A stretch of 8,971 nucleotides of DNA. It comes from Caldilineaceae bacterium (GTDB lineage: Bacteria; Chloroflexota; Anaerolineae; Caldilineales; Caldilineaceae). The translations under genes were made by a program, and so were the position numbers. The stretch covers positions 1-8,971 of the forward strand of contig JAPKMV010000098.1 of the NCBI GenBank assembly GCA_026645635.1, read 5' to 3'. Numbering within the stretch: the stretch's first letter is position 1; each line of letters begins with the position of its first letter. The notes beneath the pieces are model-generated. The model saw nothing but the letters and a program-made list of their open reading frames with translations, was not told where the DNA came from and did no database searches. Shown here in pieces: positions 1 through 6,799 of the stretch.

Positions 1-734
1 ATCTCGCGTTTGCGGCGCACGTTCTGGTAAGCGTCGTAAAGCTGCGCCATCCACTCGGCGCCGTCGACCTTTCGCCCCTGGATCGCCTTCGCCGCCGCCT
101 GGTACGCCTTGACCGCCGCCTCCACCGTGAGCGAAACATGCGGCGCGACGCTGTCCTTGCCATAGCGCAGCACCGCCGCGCGCTTGGCGAAGTTGGCGTC
201 CAGCTCGAAGCGCCCGATCTCGAACTTGGGCGGGCGCCCGCCGATGCTCACGCCCAGGGCGGCCAGCGCCGTGCGCAGCTTCTGGCCGAACTCGTCGCCC
301 AGCGCGCGCTGCGCCAGGTCGAGTTCGCCCTGCAGTTGCGGGATGACCTCGGCCACGGCAGGTTCCTTGCTCGCCTGGAGCGCGGTCAGCGCCTTGTCCA
401 GCCGCACCACGTCCACCGGCTCGGCGCGCAGGGCGGTGGCGCTCTCCTTGAGCGCGGCGATCAGCGCGGCCAGGTTCTTGAGCACGCGGCGCAGGTCGGC
501 GGCCAGCGGGTCGACGCCTTCCTCCTTGACCCGCACGCGGGCAAATGCCTCCTGTGCAGCCTGGACGTCGACGGTGGTGTCATGTTCAGCGTAGTCGCGC
601 AGCGCGCGCTGGGTCTTGGTCAGCGCGTCGCTGGTGAGTTTGAAGGCTGCCTGCACGGCATTGGCGCGCTTCTGGCGCAGGCTGTAGCTGTCGGTGAGTT
701 GGGTCAGTTGGAGCAGCAGTGGTTCGTTTGGCAT
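1..734 (-). CDS. Unrecognised helical/coiled-coil protein, C-terminus cut by window edge
   Basis: This reading frame is open from an ATG at 734-732 to the left edge without a stop, giving 244 complete codons; the rest lies outside the window. Codon use is strongly G/C in third positions, as in a real gene of this genome. Residues ~1-150 are rich in Leu, Ala, Gln, Lys and Arg with heptad-like spacing and look like long helices or coiled coil. Around residue 170 the sequence becomes globular, with a distinctive stretch reading GGRPPKFEIGRFELD, followed by VLRYGKDSV and near the end GAEWMAQLYDAY. No signal peptide, membrane segment or catalytic motif is visible. I do not recognise the family. 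It is 108 bases downstream of the HEPN/MNT pair on the same strand, so it could belong to a defence or mobile cluster continuing to the left, but nothing here proves that. No clear Shine-Dalgarno precedes the ATG. Confidence 0.75.
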   Translation of the reverse strand, partial: MPNEPLLLQLTQLTDSYSLRQKRANAVQAAFKLTSDALTKTQRALRDYAEHDTTVDVQAAQEAFARVRVKEEGVDPLAADLRRVLKNLAALIAALKESATALRAEPVDVVRLDKALTALQASKEPAVAEVIPQLQGELDLAQRALGDEFGQKLRTALAALGVSIGGRPPKFEIGRFELDANFAKRAAVLRYGKDSVAPHVSLTVEAAVKAYQAAAKAIQGRKVDGAEWMAQLYDAYQNVRRKRE

Positions 735-842
735 GGGATTAGTTTTTCTGTTTGGTTGGAGCAGATGGATGTTTGTTCTCTATGTCAGAACATTTTACGT
801 CAAAGTCGGGTATCTCGGCCAAGCGAAGCTAAGTTACATAGG

Positions 843-1247
843 TTACAGTAGTCTCTGCTCTCGCAGATATTTTTCCACTGACTCGACGAAGGAGCGTGCA
901 CCGGCAATTGTGTCGCCGCTGGCCTCTGGCTCAGTTTCGACCATTTCACCATAATCGTAGGTTTGGCGCTGGTCGAAGGCTAAGTGTAGTGACCTGGACA
1001 ACTCACGTGGGAAAACACCGGTTTTGATGAATTCTCGATCAAAGAGGCTGATTGCACCGCTATGCTTCGACGTTCCTAGTTGCTTGGTTGCCAGCAGCGC
1101 AAGTAACGCGTAGAACATGGCATAGTAGGCCCGGTTTACCGCGCCGCGATTCGCTTGGGCCGCGCACAGAAGATCTGCCTCGCGCAGACTCTCGTGCGCC
1201 TGTTCCAGGCGAAAGAGCAGTAATTCGCGCAGAGTATCATCGGTCAC
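843..1247 (-). CDS. HEPN-domain protein, probable toxin of a HEPN/MNT module
   Basis: A 134-residue protein of the small HEPN family (PF05168/UPF0332-like). It has the typical first-helix signature NRAYYAMFYALLALL (residues 38-52), then KHSG (61-64) and the C-terminal R-x4-Y form RQTYDYG (94-100). HEPN partners of MNT nucleotidyltransferases are generally RNases; characterised HepT toxins act on tRNA and are silenced by AMPylation from the MNT partner. The canonical R-x4-6-H motif is not at the usual place: the family position reads R94...D98-Y99. The only R-x6-H is R81...H88, in the preceding helix. RNase activity is therefore plausible but unproven. The start is GTG at 1247, giving a GTGA overlap with the MNT stop, a classic translational-coupling arrangement. 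No separate promoter is seen. Base composition is less GC-rich than the flanks. Confidence 0.88.
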   Translation of the reverse strand: MTDDTLRELLLFRLEQAHESLREADLLCAAQANRGAVNRAYYAMFYALLALLATKQLGTSKHSGAISLFDREFIKTGVFPRELSRSLHLAFDQRQTYDYGEMVETEPEASGDTIAGARSFVESVEKYLREQRLL

Positions 1248-1576
1248 AACAATATGCCATCCGTCATCACGTGACGCATGATTGGGTTAGCGCCAATCGC
1301 CCCATGTGCTAATTGCGCACGCGTCGCCACCAATGTCGAGATCACCCGGTTCATTTCCAAGCCAACTTCCCAGGCAATCTCACTAATTTGACGCCGGAGG
1401 CTCGGTGTTATGTTTTCCAGTTCGATGAAGACATCGAGATCGGAGTCGGCATCTGCATCACCGCGTGCTCGCGAGCCGTAGACACGGAGCGACAGCACCG
1501 GGATGACGTTCTGAATGCGTTGTTTGAACGCAATAGCTACGCTTCGATCCGCTGATGATAGCACTGTTTTACCCAT
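1244..1576 (-). CDS. MNT-type nucleotidyltransferase, probable antitoxin
   Basis: A 110-residue minimal nucleotidyltransferase. The fold signature G-S-x10-D-x-D is intact: G34-S35, then D46-L47-D48 in the stretch GSRARGDADADSDLDVF. These aspartates bind Mg-ATP in the family. Characterised MntA antitoxins use this site to attach AMP to a Tyr of the HEPN partner and block it; that this copy does so is inference from pairing with the HEPN gene. The ATG at 1576-1574 is preceded by an AGG seven bases upstream, a weak but well-spaced ribosome site. It is first in the two-gene unit, and its TGA overlaps the GTG start of the HEPN gene by four bases. A TTGACA-like -35 lies at 1605-1600 on the minus strand, but no convincing -10 accompanies it. 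The partner could instead be a housekeeping HEPN/MNT pair without toxin activity. Confidence 0.9.
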   Translation of the reverse strand: MGKTVLSSADRSVAIAFKQRIQNVIPVLSLRVYGSRARGDADADSDLDVFIELENITPSLRRQISEIAWEVGLEMNRVISTLVATRAQLAHGAIGANPIMRHVMTDGILL

Positions 1577-1622
1577 CCAGTTGCCTGAGGCGGCTCATGT
1601 GTCAATGGGTACTACCGCAAAT

Positions 1623-1652
1623 AAGAGTGCCCCGGATGTCCGGGGCACTCTT
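1623..1652 (-). terminator. Hairpin terminator of the tRNA-Gln/tRNA-Pro unit
   Basis: A perfect 13-bp inverted repeat (arms 1623-1635 AAGAGTGCCCCGG and 1640-1652) with a 4-base loop. On the minus strand it starts 8 bases after the tRNA-Gln CCA end and is followed by a short T-rich tail (TTATTT). This is a rho-independent terminator reading out of the tRNA genes, insulating the MNT/HEPN pair from tRNA transcription. Confidence 0.85.
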
Positions 1653-1660
1653 GCCGTGTT

Positions 1661-1735
<75 letters not shown>

Positions 1736-1741
1736 GTGCAG

Positions 1742-1815
1742 TCGGGGCGAGTGGATTTGAACCACCGACCTCATCGACCCGAACGATGCGCGCTACCAAG
1801 CTGCGCTACGCCCCG
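1742..1815 (-). tRNA. tRNA-Pro, anticodon CGG, no encoded CCA
   Basis: Cloverleaf on the minus strand: acceptor CGGGGCG/CGCCCCG pairs perfectly, D arm AGCGCAGCTTGGTAGCGC, anticodon stem CATCG/CGATG around loop TTCGGGT, and T loop TTCAAAT. The anticodon CGG is at 1781-1779 and reads Pro codon CCG. The discriminator is A at 1742 and the next bases are CTG, so CCA must be added after transcription, unlike the adjacent tRNA-Gln. It is the first tRNA after the promoter at 1829-1857. Confidence 0.95.
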
Positions 1816-1828
1816 ATTACGAAAGTCA

Positions 1829-1857
1829 AGTATAGCGAAGAAGCAGCCTTGCAGCAA
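1829..1857 (-). promoter_or_regulatory. Promoter of the tRNA-Pro/tRNA-Gln unit
   Basis: On the minus strand a -35-like TTGCTG (1857-1852), a 17-base spacer and a good -10 TATACT (1834-1829) precede the mature tRNA-Pro 5' end by 13 bases. Spacing and position fit a housekeeping sigma promoter. The -35 is weak; the -10 matches 5 of 6. Confidence 0.7.
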
Positions 1858-1879
1858 ATTTCCAGGATTGTAAATCACT

Positions 1880-1907
1880 TTGCGCCCGCGATCGAGTGTG
1901 CTATAAT
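1880..1907 (+). promoter_or_regulatory. Extended -10 promoter of the BFN gene
   Basis: A perfect TATAAT (1902-1907) preceded by TGC, making an extended -10, with a weak -35 TTGCGC at 1880-1885 and a 16-base spacer. It fires divergently from the tRNA promoter 23 bases away and leaves an untranslated leader of roughly 115 bases before the ATG at 2033. Confidence 0.7.
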
Positions 1908-2032
1908 CCGCGTCGCAACCAGTCAACCATGACGGGAAACCGTTGATCCGTTTATCCGCACCTGTGGTGACTGCCTCATGCCCGGCGAGTGCAACCTGTG
2001 CACAGACGCCCCGTGAGCGCAGGGGAGGAACC

Positions 2033-2554
2033 ATGATTGAAGTCAACATTGACAGCATCCGCGTCAGTCTGTTGTCGCAGAATCGCATTGTCGTGCTGAA
2101 GGAAGAGAACAGCGAACGCTTTCTGCCTATCTGGATCGGCCCCTTCGAGGCCGACGCCATCACGCTGCAACTGCAAGGGATGGAGGCGCCCCGCCCGCTC
2201 ACGCACGACCTGCTGCGCTCGGTAATCGAGACCCTGGGCGGCGAGGTGATCCACATCATGATCAGCAGCCTGGAGCGCAACACCTACTTTGCCCGCATCG
2301 TCCTCGACGTGAACGGCGACACCGTCGAAGTGGACAGCCGCCCCAGCGACGCCATCGCCCTGGCCGTGCGCGTGCAGGCGCCCATCTACGTCGCCGAAGA
2401 GGTGATGGAGCAGGCCGGCATGATGCCGGAGCAGGAGATGAGTCTCACCGAAGAAAGCGGCCAGCCGGAATTTGGCGACACGGCCACTGAAGACCTGGGC
2501 GCGTTTCAAGATTTTGTCGAAGGCCTGGACCTGGATAGCCTGCTCGGCAACTGA
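2033..2554 (+). CDS. Bifunctional nuclease (BFN/DUF151) family protein
   Basis: A 173-residue member of the BFN (PF02577) family. Visible signatures are [11 protein letters not shown] (34-44), RPLTHDLL (54-61), [12 protein letters not shown] (102-113) and PIYVAEEV (117-124), all in family order. Proteins of this fold have been linked to DNase/RNase activity in plants and are widespread but poorly defined in bacteria, so the molecular role here is uncertain. After residue 125 comes an acidic, probably flexible tail ending in [11 protein letters not shown], a short amphipathic segment common at the end of bacterial members. The ATG at 2033 is chosen because GGGGAGGA (2022-2029) sits just upstream; the frame is open further up to 1943 but lacks family sequence there. 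It is monocistronic: its own extended -10 promoter upstream and a hairpin terminator 30 bases after the stop. No signal peptide, so cytoplasmic. Confidence 0.92.
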   Translation: MIEVNIDSIRVSLLSQNRIVVLKEENSERFLPIWIGPFEADAITLQLQGMEAPRPLTHDLLRSVIETLGGEVIHIMISSLERNTYFARIVLDVNGDTVEVDSRPSDAIALAVRVQAPIYVAEEVMEQAGMMPEQEMSLTEESGQPEFGDTATEDLGAFQDFVEGLDLDSLLGN

Positions 2555-2583
2555 CCCAGCCTTCTCCACCAGAGGAGCATTCG

Positions 2584-2614
2584 ACGGCGAAGTTGCAGCA
2601 GGCAGCTTCGCCGT
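2584..2614 (+). terminator. Hairpin terminator after the BFN gene
   Basis: Arms CGGCGAAGTTGC (2585-2596) and GCAGCTTCGCCG (2602-2613) pair with one wobble around a 5-base loop, and A2584-T2614 extends the stem. A T-rich but interrupted stretch follows, with six T in a row near 2633-2638. It lies 30 bases past the stop codon and probably ends BFN transcription before the replication operon. Confidence 0.7.
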
Positions 2615-2648
2615 TCGTATTGGTTTGGACCGTTTTTTGCCAAGCGGG

Positions 2649-2749
2649 ACACAGAGGACGCTGAGTTTGCGCAGAGTTTACAGAGAGAACGCAGAGAATT
2701 TCGCTGTTGTCTCTATGTGAACTCAATGCCCCCTATGTGACCTCTGTGT
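2649..2749. repeat. Degenerate 20-bp-period inverted repeat upstream of dnaB
   Basis: The left half has CAGAG-type words starting at 2652, 2661 (as CTGAG), 2672, 2681 and 2692, i.e. alternating 9 and 11 base steps, or a 20-base unit with two boxes. The right half has CTATGTGA at 2713 and again exactly 20 bases on at 2733, followed by CTCTGTGT. The outer ends ACACAGAGG (2649-2657) and CCTCTGTGT (2741-2749) are exact inverted repeats. The whole is thus an imperfect palindrome built of short tandem units. It contains no credible gene. It is the only sequence between the BFN terminator and dnaB, so it may include the dnaB promoter region or be a decayed dispersed repeat. Confidence 0.65.
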
Positions 2750-2771
2750 AGCGCTGATAGATTGAGAGACC

Positions 2772-4130
2772 ATGGAACTGGAAACGCCCGCCAAGAATAT
2801 CCCGGCCAATCTTGAGGCGGAACGGGCCGTGCTGGGTTCGCTGCTGATCGACCCGGACGCCATCATCAAGGTGGCAAATTTCCTGCGCACCGAGGATTAT
2901 TTCCGCGAGCGCCACGCGTGGATTTACGACGTGATGCTCTCGCTCCACGAGCGCCACGAGCCGCTCGACTTTGTCACCGTGCAGGATGAACTGGAGCGCC
3001 GCGGCCAGTTGCAGGAAGTGGGCGGCCCCGCTTATCTCACGGAGCTGGCGAGCAGCACACCCACCTCGATCAACGTCGATTTCTACGCGCGTATCGTCGA
3101 GCGCACCGCGCTGCTGCGCCGGCTGATCACTGCGGCCACGGAGATCGCCACCCTGGCCTACGACGAGAGCCGCGATGTGGACGAGGTGATCGACCGCGCC
3201 GAAGCGCTGATCTTCGGCGTGAGCGAGGCGCGCATCCATCGCGACCTGCAGCCGCTGCGCGCCATCATGGGCACGGTGGTCGACCGCATCGATTTCCTGA
3301 CGCGCAACCAGGACACGCTCATGGGCGTGCCCACCGGCTTCCGCGACCTGGATCGGCTGCTGGGTGGGATGCAGAAGAGCGATCTGATCATCCTGGCCGC
3401 TCGCCCGGCTATGGGCAAAACCTCGCTGGCGCTCAACGTCGCACTCAACGCTGCCAAACGCTATCAGGCGCGCGTCGCCGTCTTCAGCCTGGAGATGAGC
3501 GGCGACCAGTTGGCGCAGCGCCTCTTGTCGATGGAAACCGGCATCGACAGCCACCGCCTGCGTCTGGGCCAGGTCTACGAAGATGAATGGGAGAAGCTGC
3601 TCTTTGCGGCCAACCTGTTGGCCAACACCTCGGTCTTCATCGACGACACGCCCGCTGCGGCGGTCAACGAGATCCGCACCAAGTGCCGCCGCCTCTACTC
3701 GGAGCATGGGCTGGACCTGGTGCTGATCGACTACATGCAGTTGATGTCGGGACAGGGCGGCGGGCGCGGCGGCGAGAACCGCCAGCAGGAGATCAGCTAC
3801 ATCAGCCGCTCGCTCAAGGCGCTGGCGCGCGAACTCAACGTGCCGGTCATTGCGCTCAGCCAGCTCAGCCGCGCCGTGGAGAGCCGCTCGGACAAGCGCC
3901 CGATGCTCTCCGACCTGCGCGAAAGTGGCAGTATAGAGCAAGACGCGGACGTTGTCCTCTTCATTTACCGCGAGGACTACTACATCGAAGACTCGGACAA
4001 ACGCAACATTGCCGAGGTGCTGGTGGCCAAGCACCGCCACGGCGCCACCGGCCAGGCGAGTCTCTTTTTCCGGAAAGACCTGACCCAGTTCCGTGACCTG
4101 GACATGCAGCGGACAGACCTGGACTATTGA
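2772..4130 (+). CDS. dnaB: Replicative DNA helicase DnaB
   Basis: A 452-residue hexameric replicative helicase of usual family length. The N-terminal all-helical domain (about residues 9-112) starts with the family signature [13 protein letters not shown] and contains [12 protein letters not shown] linker-helix region leads to the RecA-like domain (about 180-445). Walker A is ARPAMGKT (210-217, catalytic K216), Walker B ends in [10 protein letters not shown] with D320, and the conserved [11 protein letters not shown] and [16 protein letters not shown] motifs follow. It unwinds the lagging-strand template ahead of the replisome. The ATG at 2772 is the first codon giving the conserved N-terminus; the upstream GAGAGA is a weak ribosome site. 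No intein or frameshift is seen. It heads a three-gene replication operon with the DnaD-type gene 5 bases downstream and a DnaC/DnaI-type ATPase after that. Confidence 0.98.
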   Translation: MELETPAKNIPANLEAERAVLGSLLIDPDAIIKVANFLRTEDYFRERHAWIYDVMLSLHERHEPLDFVTVQDELERRGQLQEVGGPAYLTELASSTPTSINVDFYARIVERTALLRRLITAATEIATLAYDESRDVDEVIDRAEALIFGVSEARIHRDLQPLRAIMGTVVDRIDFLTRNQDTLMGVPTGFRDLDRLLGGMQKSDLIILAARPAMGKTSLALNVALNAAKRYQARVAVFSLEMSGDQLAQRLLSMETGIDSHRLRLGQVYEDEWEKLLFAANLLANTSVFIDDTPAAAVNEIRTKCRRLYSEHGLDLVLIDYMQLMSGQGGGRGGENRQQEISYISRSLKALARELNVPVIALSQLSRAVESRSDKRPMLSDLRESGSIEQDADVVLFIYREDYYIEDSDKRNIAEVLVAKHRHGATGQASLFFRKDLTQFRDLDMQRTDLDY

Positions 4131-4135
4131 CCATC

Positions 4136-4906
4136 ATGGCGCGCAAACAAACTGGCTTTATCGGCTTTCCCGATACGAAGATGAAACCCGTGGTGGTGCC
4201 GGATTTCTTCTTCACCGACCTGCTACCGCAGATCGACGACCTGGCGGAGCTGAAACTGACGCTGCACTGCTTCTGGCTGCTCAACGAGCAGGACACGGCG
4301 CTCAAGTATCTGCGCGGGGCCGATTTGCGCCAAGACGAACTGCTCCTGCGCAGCCTCAACCTGGACAGCGACCTGCGCACGCCACAGCAGGCGCTGGCCG
4401 ACGCGTTGGAGCGCGCGGTCGCTCGCAACACGCTGCTGAAGCTGGAAATCGAGAGCAATGGGGCGAACAGCAAGCCGGGCAGCAAGGCGCCGCTGATCGA
4501 AGATTGGTACTTCATCAACACGGTCAAAGGGCGGCAGACGCTTGCGCTGATTCGCCAGGGGCAGGCCGGCCCGCTGCAGGCGGCCATCCCCGCCGAAGCG
4601 CGGCTCAAGGTGGATCGCCCCAACGTGTTCATTCTCTACGAACAGAACGTGGGGCTGCTGACGCCGCTGATCGCCGACCAGTTGCGCGACATGGAAAAGA
4701 GCTATCCCCCCGACTGGATCGACGAGGCATTCACCATTGCCGTGGCCGCCAACAAGCGTTCGCTGCGCTACATTGCGGCCATCCTCAAGCGGTGGGAGAC
4801 GGATGGCAAGGACGACGGACACCATGAAAACGCTGAACGAGATACTGAAGCCGAGCGGCGACGAAAGTACATCCCCGATGAATACTCCGACATCATCATC
4901 GGCTGA
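4136..4906 (+). CDS. DnaD-domain primosome protein
   Basis: A 256-residue DnaD-like protein. The C-terminal DnaD/DnaB_2 domain (about 164-223) is clear: [20 protein letters not shown], then [29 protein letters not shown], matching the YxxxIxxLTP-type signature of the family. The N-terminal part (about 10-105), with [21 protein letters not shown] and [16 protein letters not shown], fits the winged-helix-like domain of DnaD relatives. A charged tail (224-256) ends the protein. In Firmicutes DnaD remodels DNA and recruits the helicase and its loader at the origin; here that role is supported by its position between dnaB and a loader-type ATPase. The ATG at 4136 is taken; an in-frame TTG at 4127, overlapping the dnaB stop as TTGA, is a real alternative. 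Its 3' end overlaps the next gene, suggesting translational coupling. Confidence 0.9.
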   Translation: MARKQTGFIGFPDTKMKPVVVPDFFFTDLLPQIDDLAELKLTLHCFWLLNEQDTALKYLRGADLRQDELLLRSLNLDSDLRTPQQALADALERAVARNTLLKLEIESNGANSKPGSKAPLIEDWYFINTVKGRQTLALIRQGQAGPLQAAIPAEARLKVDRPNVFILYEQNVGLLTPLIADQLRDMEKSYPPDWIDEAFTIAVAANKRSLRYIAAILKRWETDGKDDGHHENAERDTEAERRRKYIPDEYSDIIIG

Positions 4907-6287
4907 CACATCGCGCCCAGGGCGTAAACGCCCACCTGTCCGCACAGACCCGCGCCAGAGTCTGTCCGGCAGTACACAGGACGACGTTTGTCCCTATTGC
5001 AGCGGCACCGGCTATGTGGTGCCTGACCTGCCGCCCGGCCATCCCGACTTCGGGCGCGCTGTCCCGTGCTCCTGTCGCCAGCAGGAGCGCAGCGCGCGCC
5101 GCATGCGGTCGCTGCAGTCGATCGGTAATCTAGAAGTGATGCAGCGACTCACGTTTGCCAGCTTCACGCCAGAGCCAGCCATGCTTTCCGCCGAGAAGGC
5201 AAAGAGTTTGCGAATGGCCTTTGAGACTTGTCGCATGTATGCTGAGCATCCTGAAGGCTGGCTACTGCTGACCGGTACCTATGGCTGCGGCAAAACGCAC
5301 CTGGCCGCCGCGATCGCCAATGCGCAGTTGGAACTGGGCGCACCAGTGGTTTTCGCCATCGTCCCCGACCTGCTTGACCACCTGCGCGGTACCTTTGCGC
5401 CGGAGGCCGAAACCAGTTACGACGATCTTTTCGAGCAACTGCGCAATGCACCGCTGCTGATCCTGGACGACCTCGGGGCGCACAGCAGCACACCCTGGGC
5501 GCAAGAAAAGCTCTTTCAATTGCTCAACCATCGTTACAACGCACAACTGCCCACGGTGATCACCACCAATCAGCGGCTTGACGATCTGGATCCGCGGCTG
5601 CGTAGCCGCCTCCAGGATCAGGATCTGGTAATCCATCGTCAGATCTTGGCACCTGATTTTCGTCCGGAGCAACAGACCGAACTGAGTTCGCTTGCGTTAC
5701 ATCGCAATCAAACCTTCGCTACCTTTAATGCCGGGCGCTCTGACATGTCGGTAGATAAGCGCAACGAACTCCGAAAAGTAGTATCGCTGTGCCAGCGGTT
5801 CGTTATCGATACGCAGGGATGGCTTGTGCTGGCCGGTGAAAACGGCTGCGGCAAGACGCACCTAGCTGCGGCTATCGCCAACGAGTTCGTCGACCAGACA
5901 CGCGCTGATGTCGTGTTTGTAGTGGTCCCCGATTTGCTCGACCATCTGCGAGCTTCGTTCAGCCCTCAATCCAATGTCTCACTGGACCGACGGTTCGATG
6001 AAATCAAGCGCGCACCGATGCTCATATTGGATGACCTGGGCATTGAAAGCGCCACACCATGGGCGCGCGAGAAGCTATTCCAGCTACTTAACTTCCGTTA
6101 TACTGCGATGCTCCCAACGGTTATCACTACTTGTATCGGAGTGGAAGATCTCGATCCCTGGTTACGTACACGCGTACTTGATGCCTCCCGCTGTAGGTTT
6201 GTGGCTATTACGGCCCCCGCCTTCTTTGTATCCCGTAATGTAGTGTCGGATAAGAAGTCATATCCTGTGAGGAAGCCGAAGCAGTAG
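4824..6287 (+). CDS. DnaC/DnaI-type helicase loader with two tandem AAA+ modules
   Basis: A 487-residue ATPase with a normal loader N-terminus and two AAA+ modules where ordinary loaders have one. A zinc-finger-like segment has C56-x2-C59 and C82-x-C84 around GHPDFGRAV. Module 1 (about 110-285) begins TFASF and has Walker [11 protein letters not shown] (K157), Walker B LLILDDLG (D215, D216), sensor-1 ITTN (N249) and the Arg-finger stretch DPRLRSR. Module 2 (about 297-470) begins TFATF and has [10 protein letters not shown] (K344), MLILDDLG (D403, D404), ITTC (C437 in place of Asn) and DPWLRTR. By hand count the modules share about half of ~170 aligned positions. Codon use in module 2 and the tail is more AT-rich. 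The ATG at 4824 (MKTLNEILK) is preferred, overlapping the DnaD gene by 83 bases; ATGs at 4803 and 4878 are alternatives. It likely loads DnaB; IstB-type transposition ATPases are related but context argues against that. Confidence 0.88.
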   Translation: MKTLNEILKPSGDESTSPMNTPTSSSADTSRPGRKRPPVRTDPRQSLSGSTQDDVCPYCSGTGYVVPDLPPGHPDFGRAVPCSCRQQERSARRMRSLQSIGNLEVMQRLTFASFTPEPAMLSAEKAKSLRMAFETCRMYAEHPEGWLLLTGTYGCGKTHLAAAIANAQLELGAPVVFAIVPDLLDHLRGTFAPEAETSYDDLFEQLRNAPLLILDDLGAHSSTPWAQEKLFQLLNHRYNAQLPTVITTNQRLDDLDPRLRSRLQDQDLVIHRQILAPDFRPEQQTELSSLALHRNQTFATFNAGRSDMSVDKRNELRKVVSLCQRFVIDTQGWLVLAGENGCGKTHLAAAIANEFVDQTRADVVFVVVPDLLDHLRASFSPQSNVSLDRRFDEIKRAPMLILDDLGIESATPWAREKLFQLLNFRYTAMLPTVITTCIGVEDLDPWLRTRVLDASRCRFVAITAPAFFVSRNVVSDKKSYPVRKPKQ

Positions 6288-6348
6288 TTTTCCCAGACAA
6301 AGAGCCAGAATCAACCTATGGAGCAGACTCGTGTAGAGGGGCCAGAGC

Positions 6349-6378
6349 CAGCTCATGCATTCACAAATGCGTGAGCTG
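6349..6378. terminator. Hairpin between convergent genes
   Basis: Arms CAGCTCATGCAT (6349-6360) and ATGCGTGAGCTG (6367-6378) form a 12-bp stem with one wobble and a 6-base loop. It sits between the 3' ends of the loader ATPase (plus) and the HNH gene (minus), only 4 bases past the latter's stop. No T-run follows on either strand, so it may work as a weak bidirectional or rho-assisted terminator, or as a 3'-end stabiliser. Confidence 0.55.
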
Positions 6379-6382
6379 AAGT

Positions 6383-6799
6383 CTACAGAAAAACGCCAAG
6401 CAACTTCCAAATGCGGCGCAGATCCACCAGCGCAGCGCGATTCATTTGTAAGGCGCCAATCGTTGCCCGACCGGTTGGTGTCAGCCCGATCAGAACATCT
6501 CCTGCATCGGTGAATCGAAAGTGGTCAGACCACGTCTGAAGCCGCGGGTGGAAAAGCCGCGTCTCCTCGCCAGTTTCGGGATCTACAGCCGTCCGGCGCG
6601 CACCTTTGAAACGGTTACACGCCGGGCAACAAAGACAGAGATTGTCCTGTTCAGTCCGTCCGCCATTATGAAGAGCAACGATGTGATCAACCTCAAAAGG
6701 GGTGATGCTCAGTTTCTCCAGCGAATGACAATAGGCGCAGCAACCTGCGTCGCGCTGCTGCACCCATGCGCGCAGGCTGGTCGAGATTGAGGGACTCAT
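6383..6799 (-). CDS. Small HNH endonuclease
   Basis: A 138-residue HNH protein. The zinc-ribbon and beta-beta-alpha metal finger are complete: C21-x2-C24, VDHI with D38-H39, N53, C58-x2-C61 and N62, in the order C..C-DH-N-C..CN expected of the C-rich HNH class. H39 would be the general base and N53/N62 help place the metal. After residue 66 comes ETGEETRLFHPRLQTWSDHF, a segment often attached to stand-alone HNH proteins of cyanobacteria and Chloroflexota, then a helical end. No DNA-recognition domain, intein or intron context is seen, so its target is unknown. The ATG at 6799 overlaps the stop of the upstream RHH-like gene (ATGA), so the two are translationally coupled. Possible roles are restriction, a toxin-like nuclease or repair; the sequence cannot decide. 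Confidence 0.9.
   Translation of the reverse strand: MSPSISTSLRAWVQQRDAGCCAYCHSLEKLSITPFEVDHIVALHNGGRTEQDNLCLCCPACNRFKGARRTAVDPETGEETRLFHPRLQTWSDHFRFTDAGDVLIGLTPTGRATIGALQMNRAALVDLRRIWKLLGVFL

Noticed and set aside
138..851. Open frames on the plus strand (237 and 136 codons)
   Set aside because: They are the antisense of the minus-strand helical protein, whose codon pattern is better; the compositions are Arg/Gln/Ala-rich with no motif.
1577..1605. Promoter for the MNT/HEPN unit
   Set aside because: A TTGACA-like box is present on the minus strand but no acceptable -10 lies at a proper distance, so it is not listed as a feature.
1976..2569. 197-codon minus frame opposite the BFN gene
   Set aside because: Shadow of a well-supported gene with Shine-Dalgarno and family motifs on the plus strand.
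2649..2749. CRISPR array
   Set aside because: The 20-base units are degenerate, have no unique spacers of constant length, and turn orientation in the middle.
2733..4040. 435-codon open frame on the minus strand opposite dnaB
   Set aside because: It mirrors dnaB exactly, has His/Gln/Val-rich composition typical of antisense to GC-rich genes, and shows no domain; dnaB itself is certain.
4824..6287. IstB-type transposition ATPase of an insertion sequence
   Set aside because: No transposase gene or terminal inverted repeats are nearby; the zinc-finger N-terminus and dnaB/dnaD context fit a replication loader.
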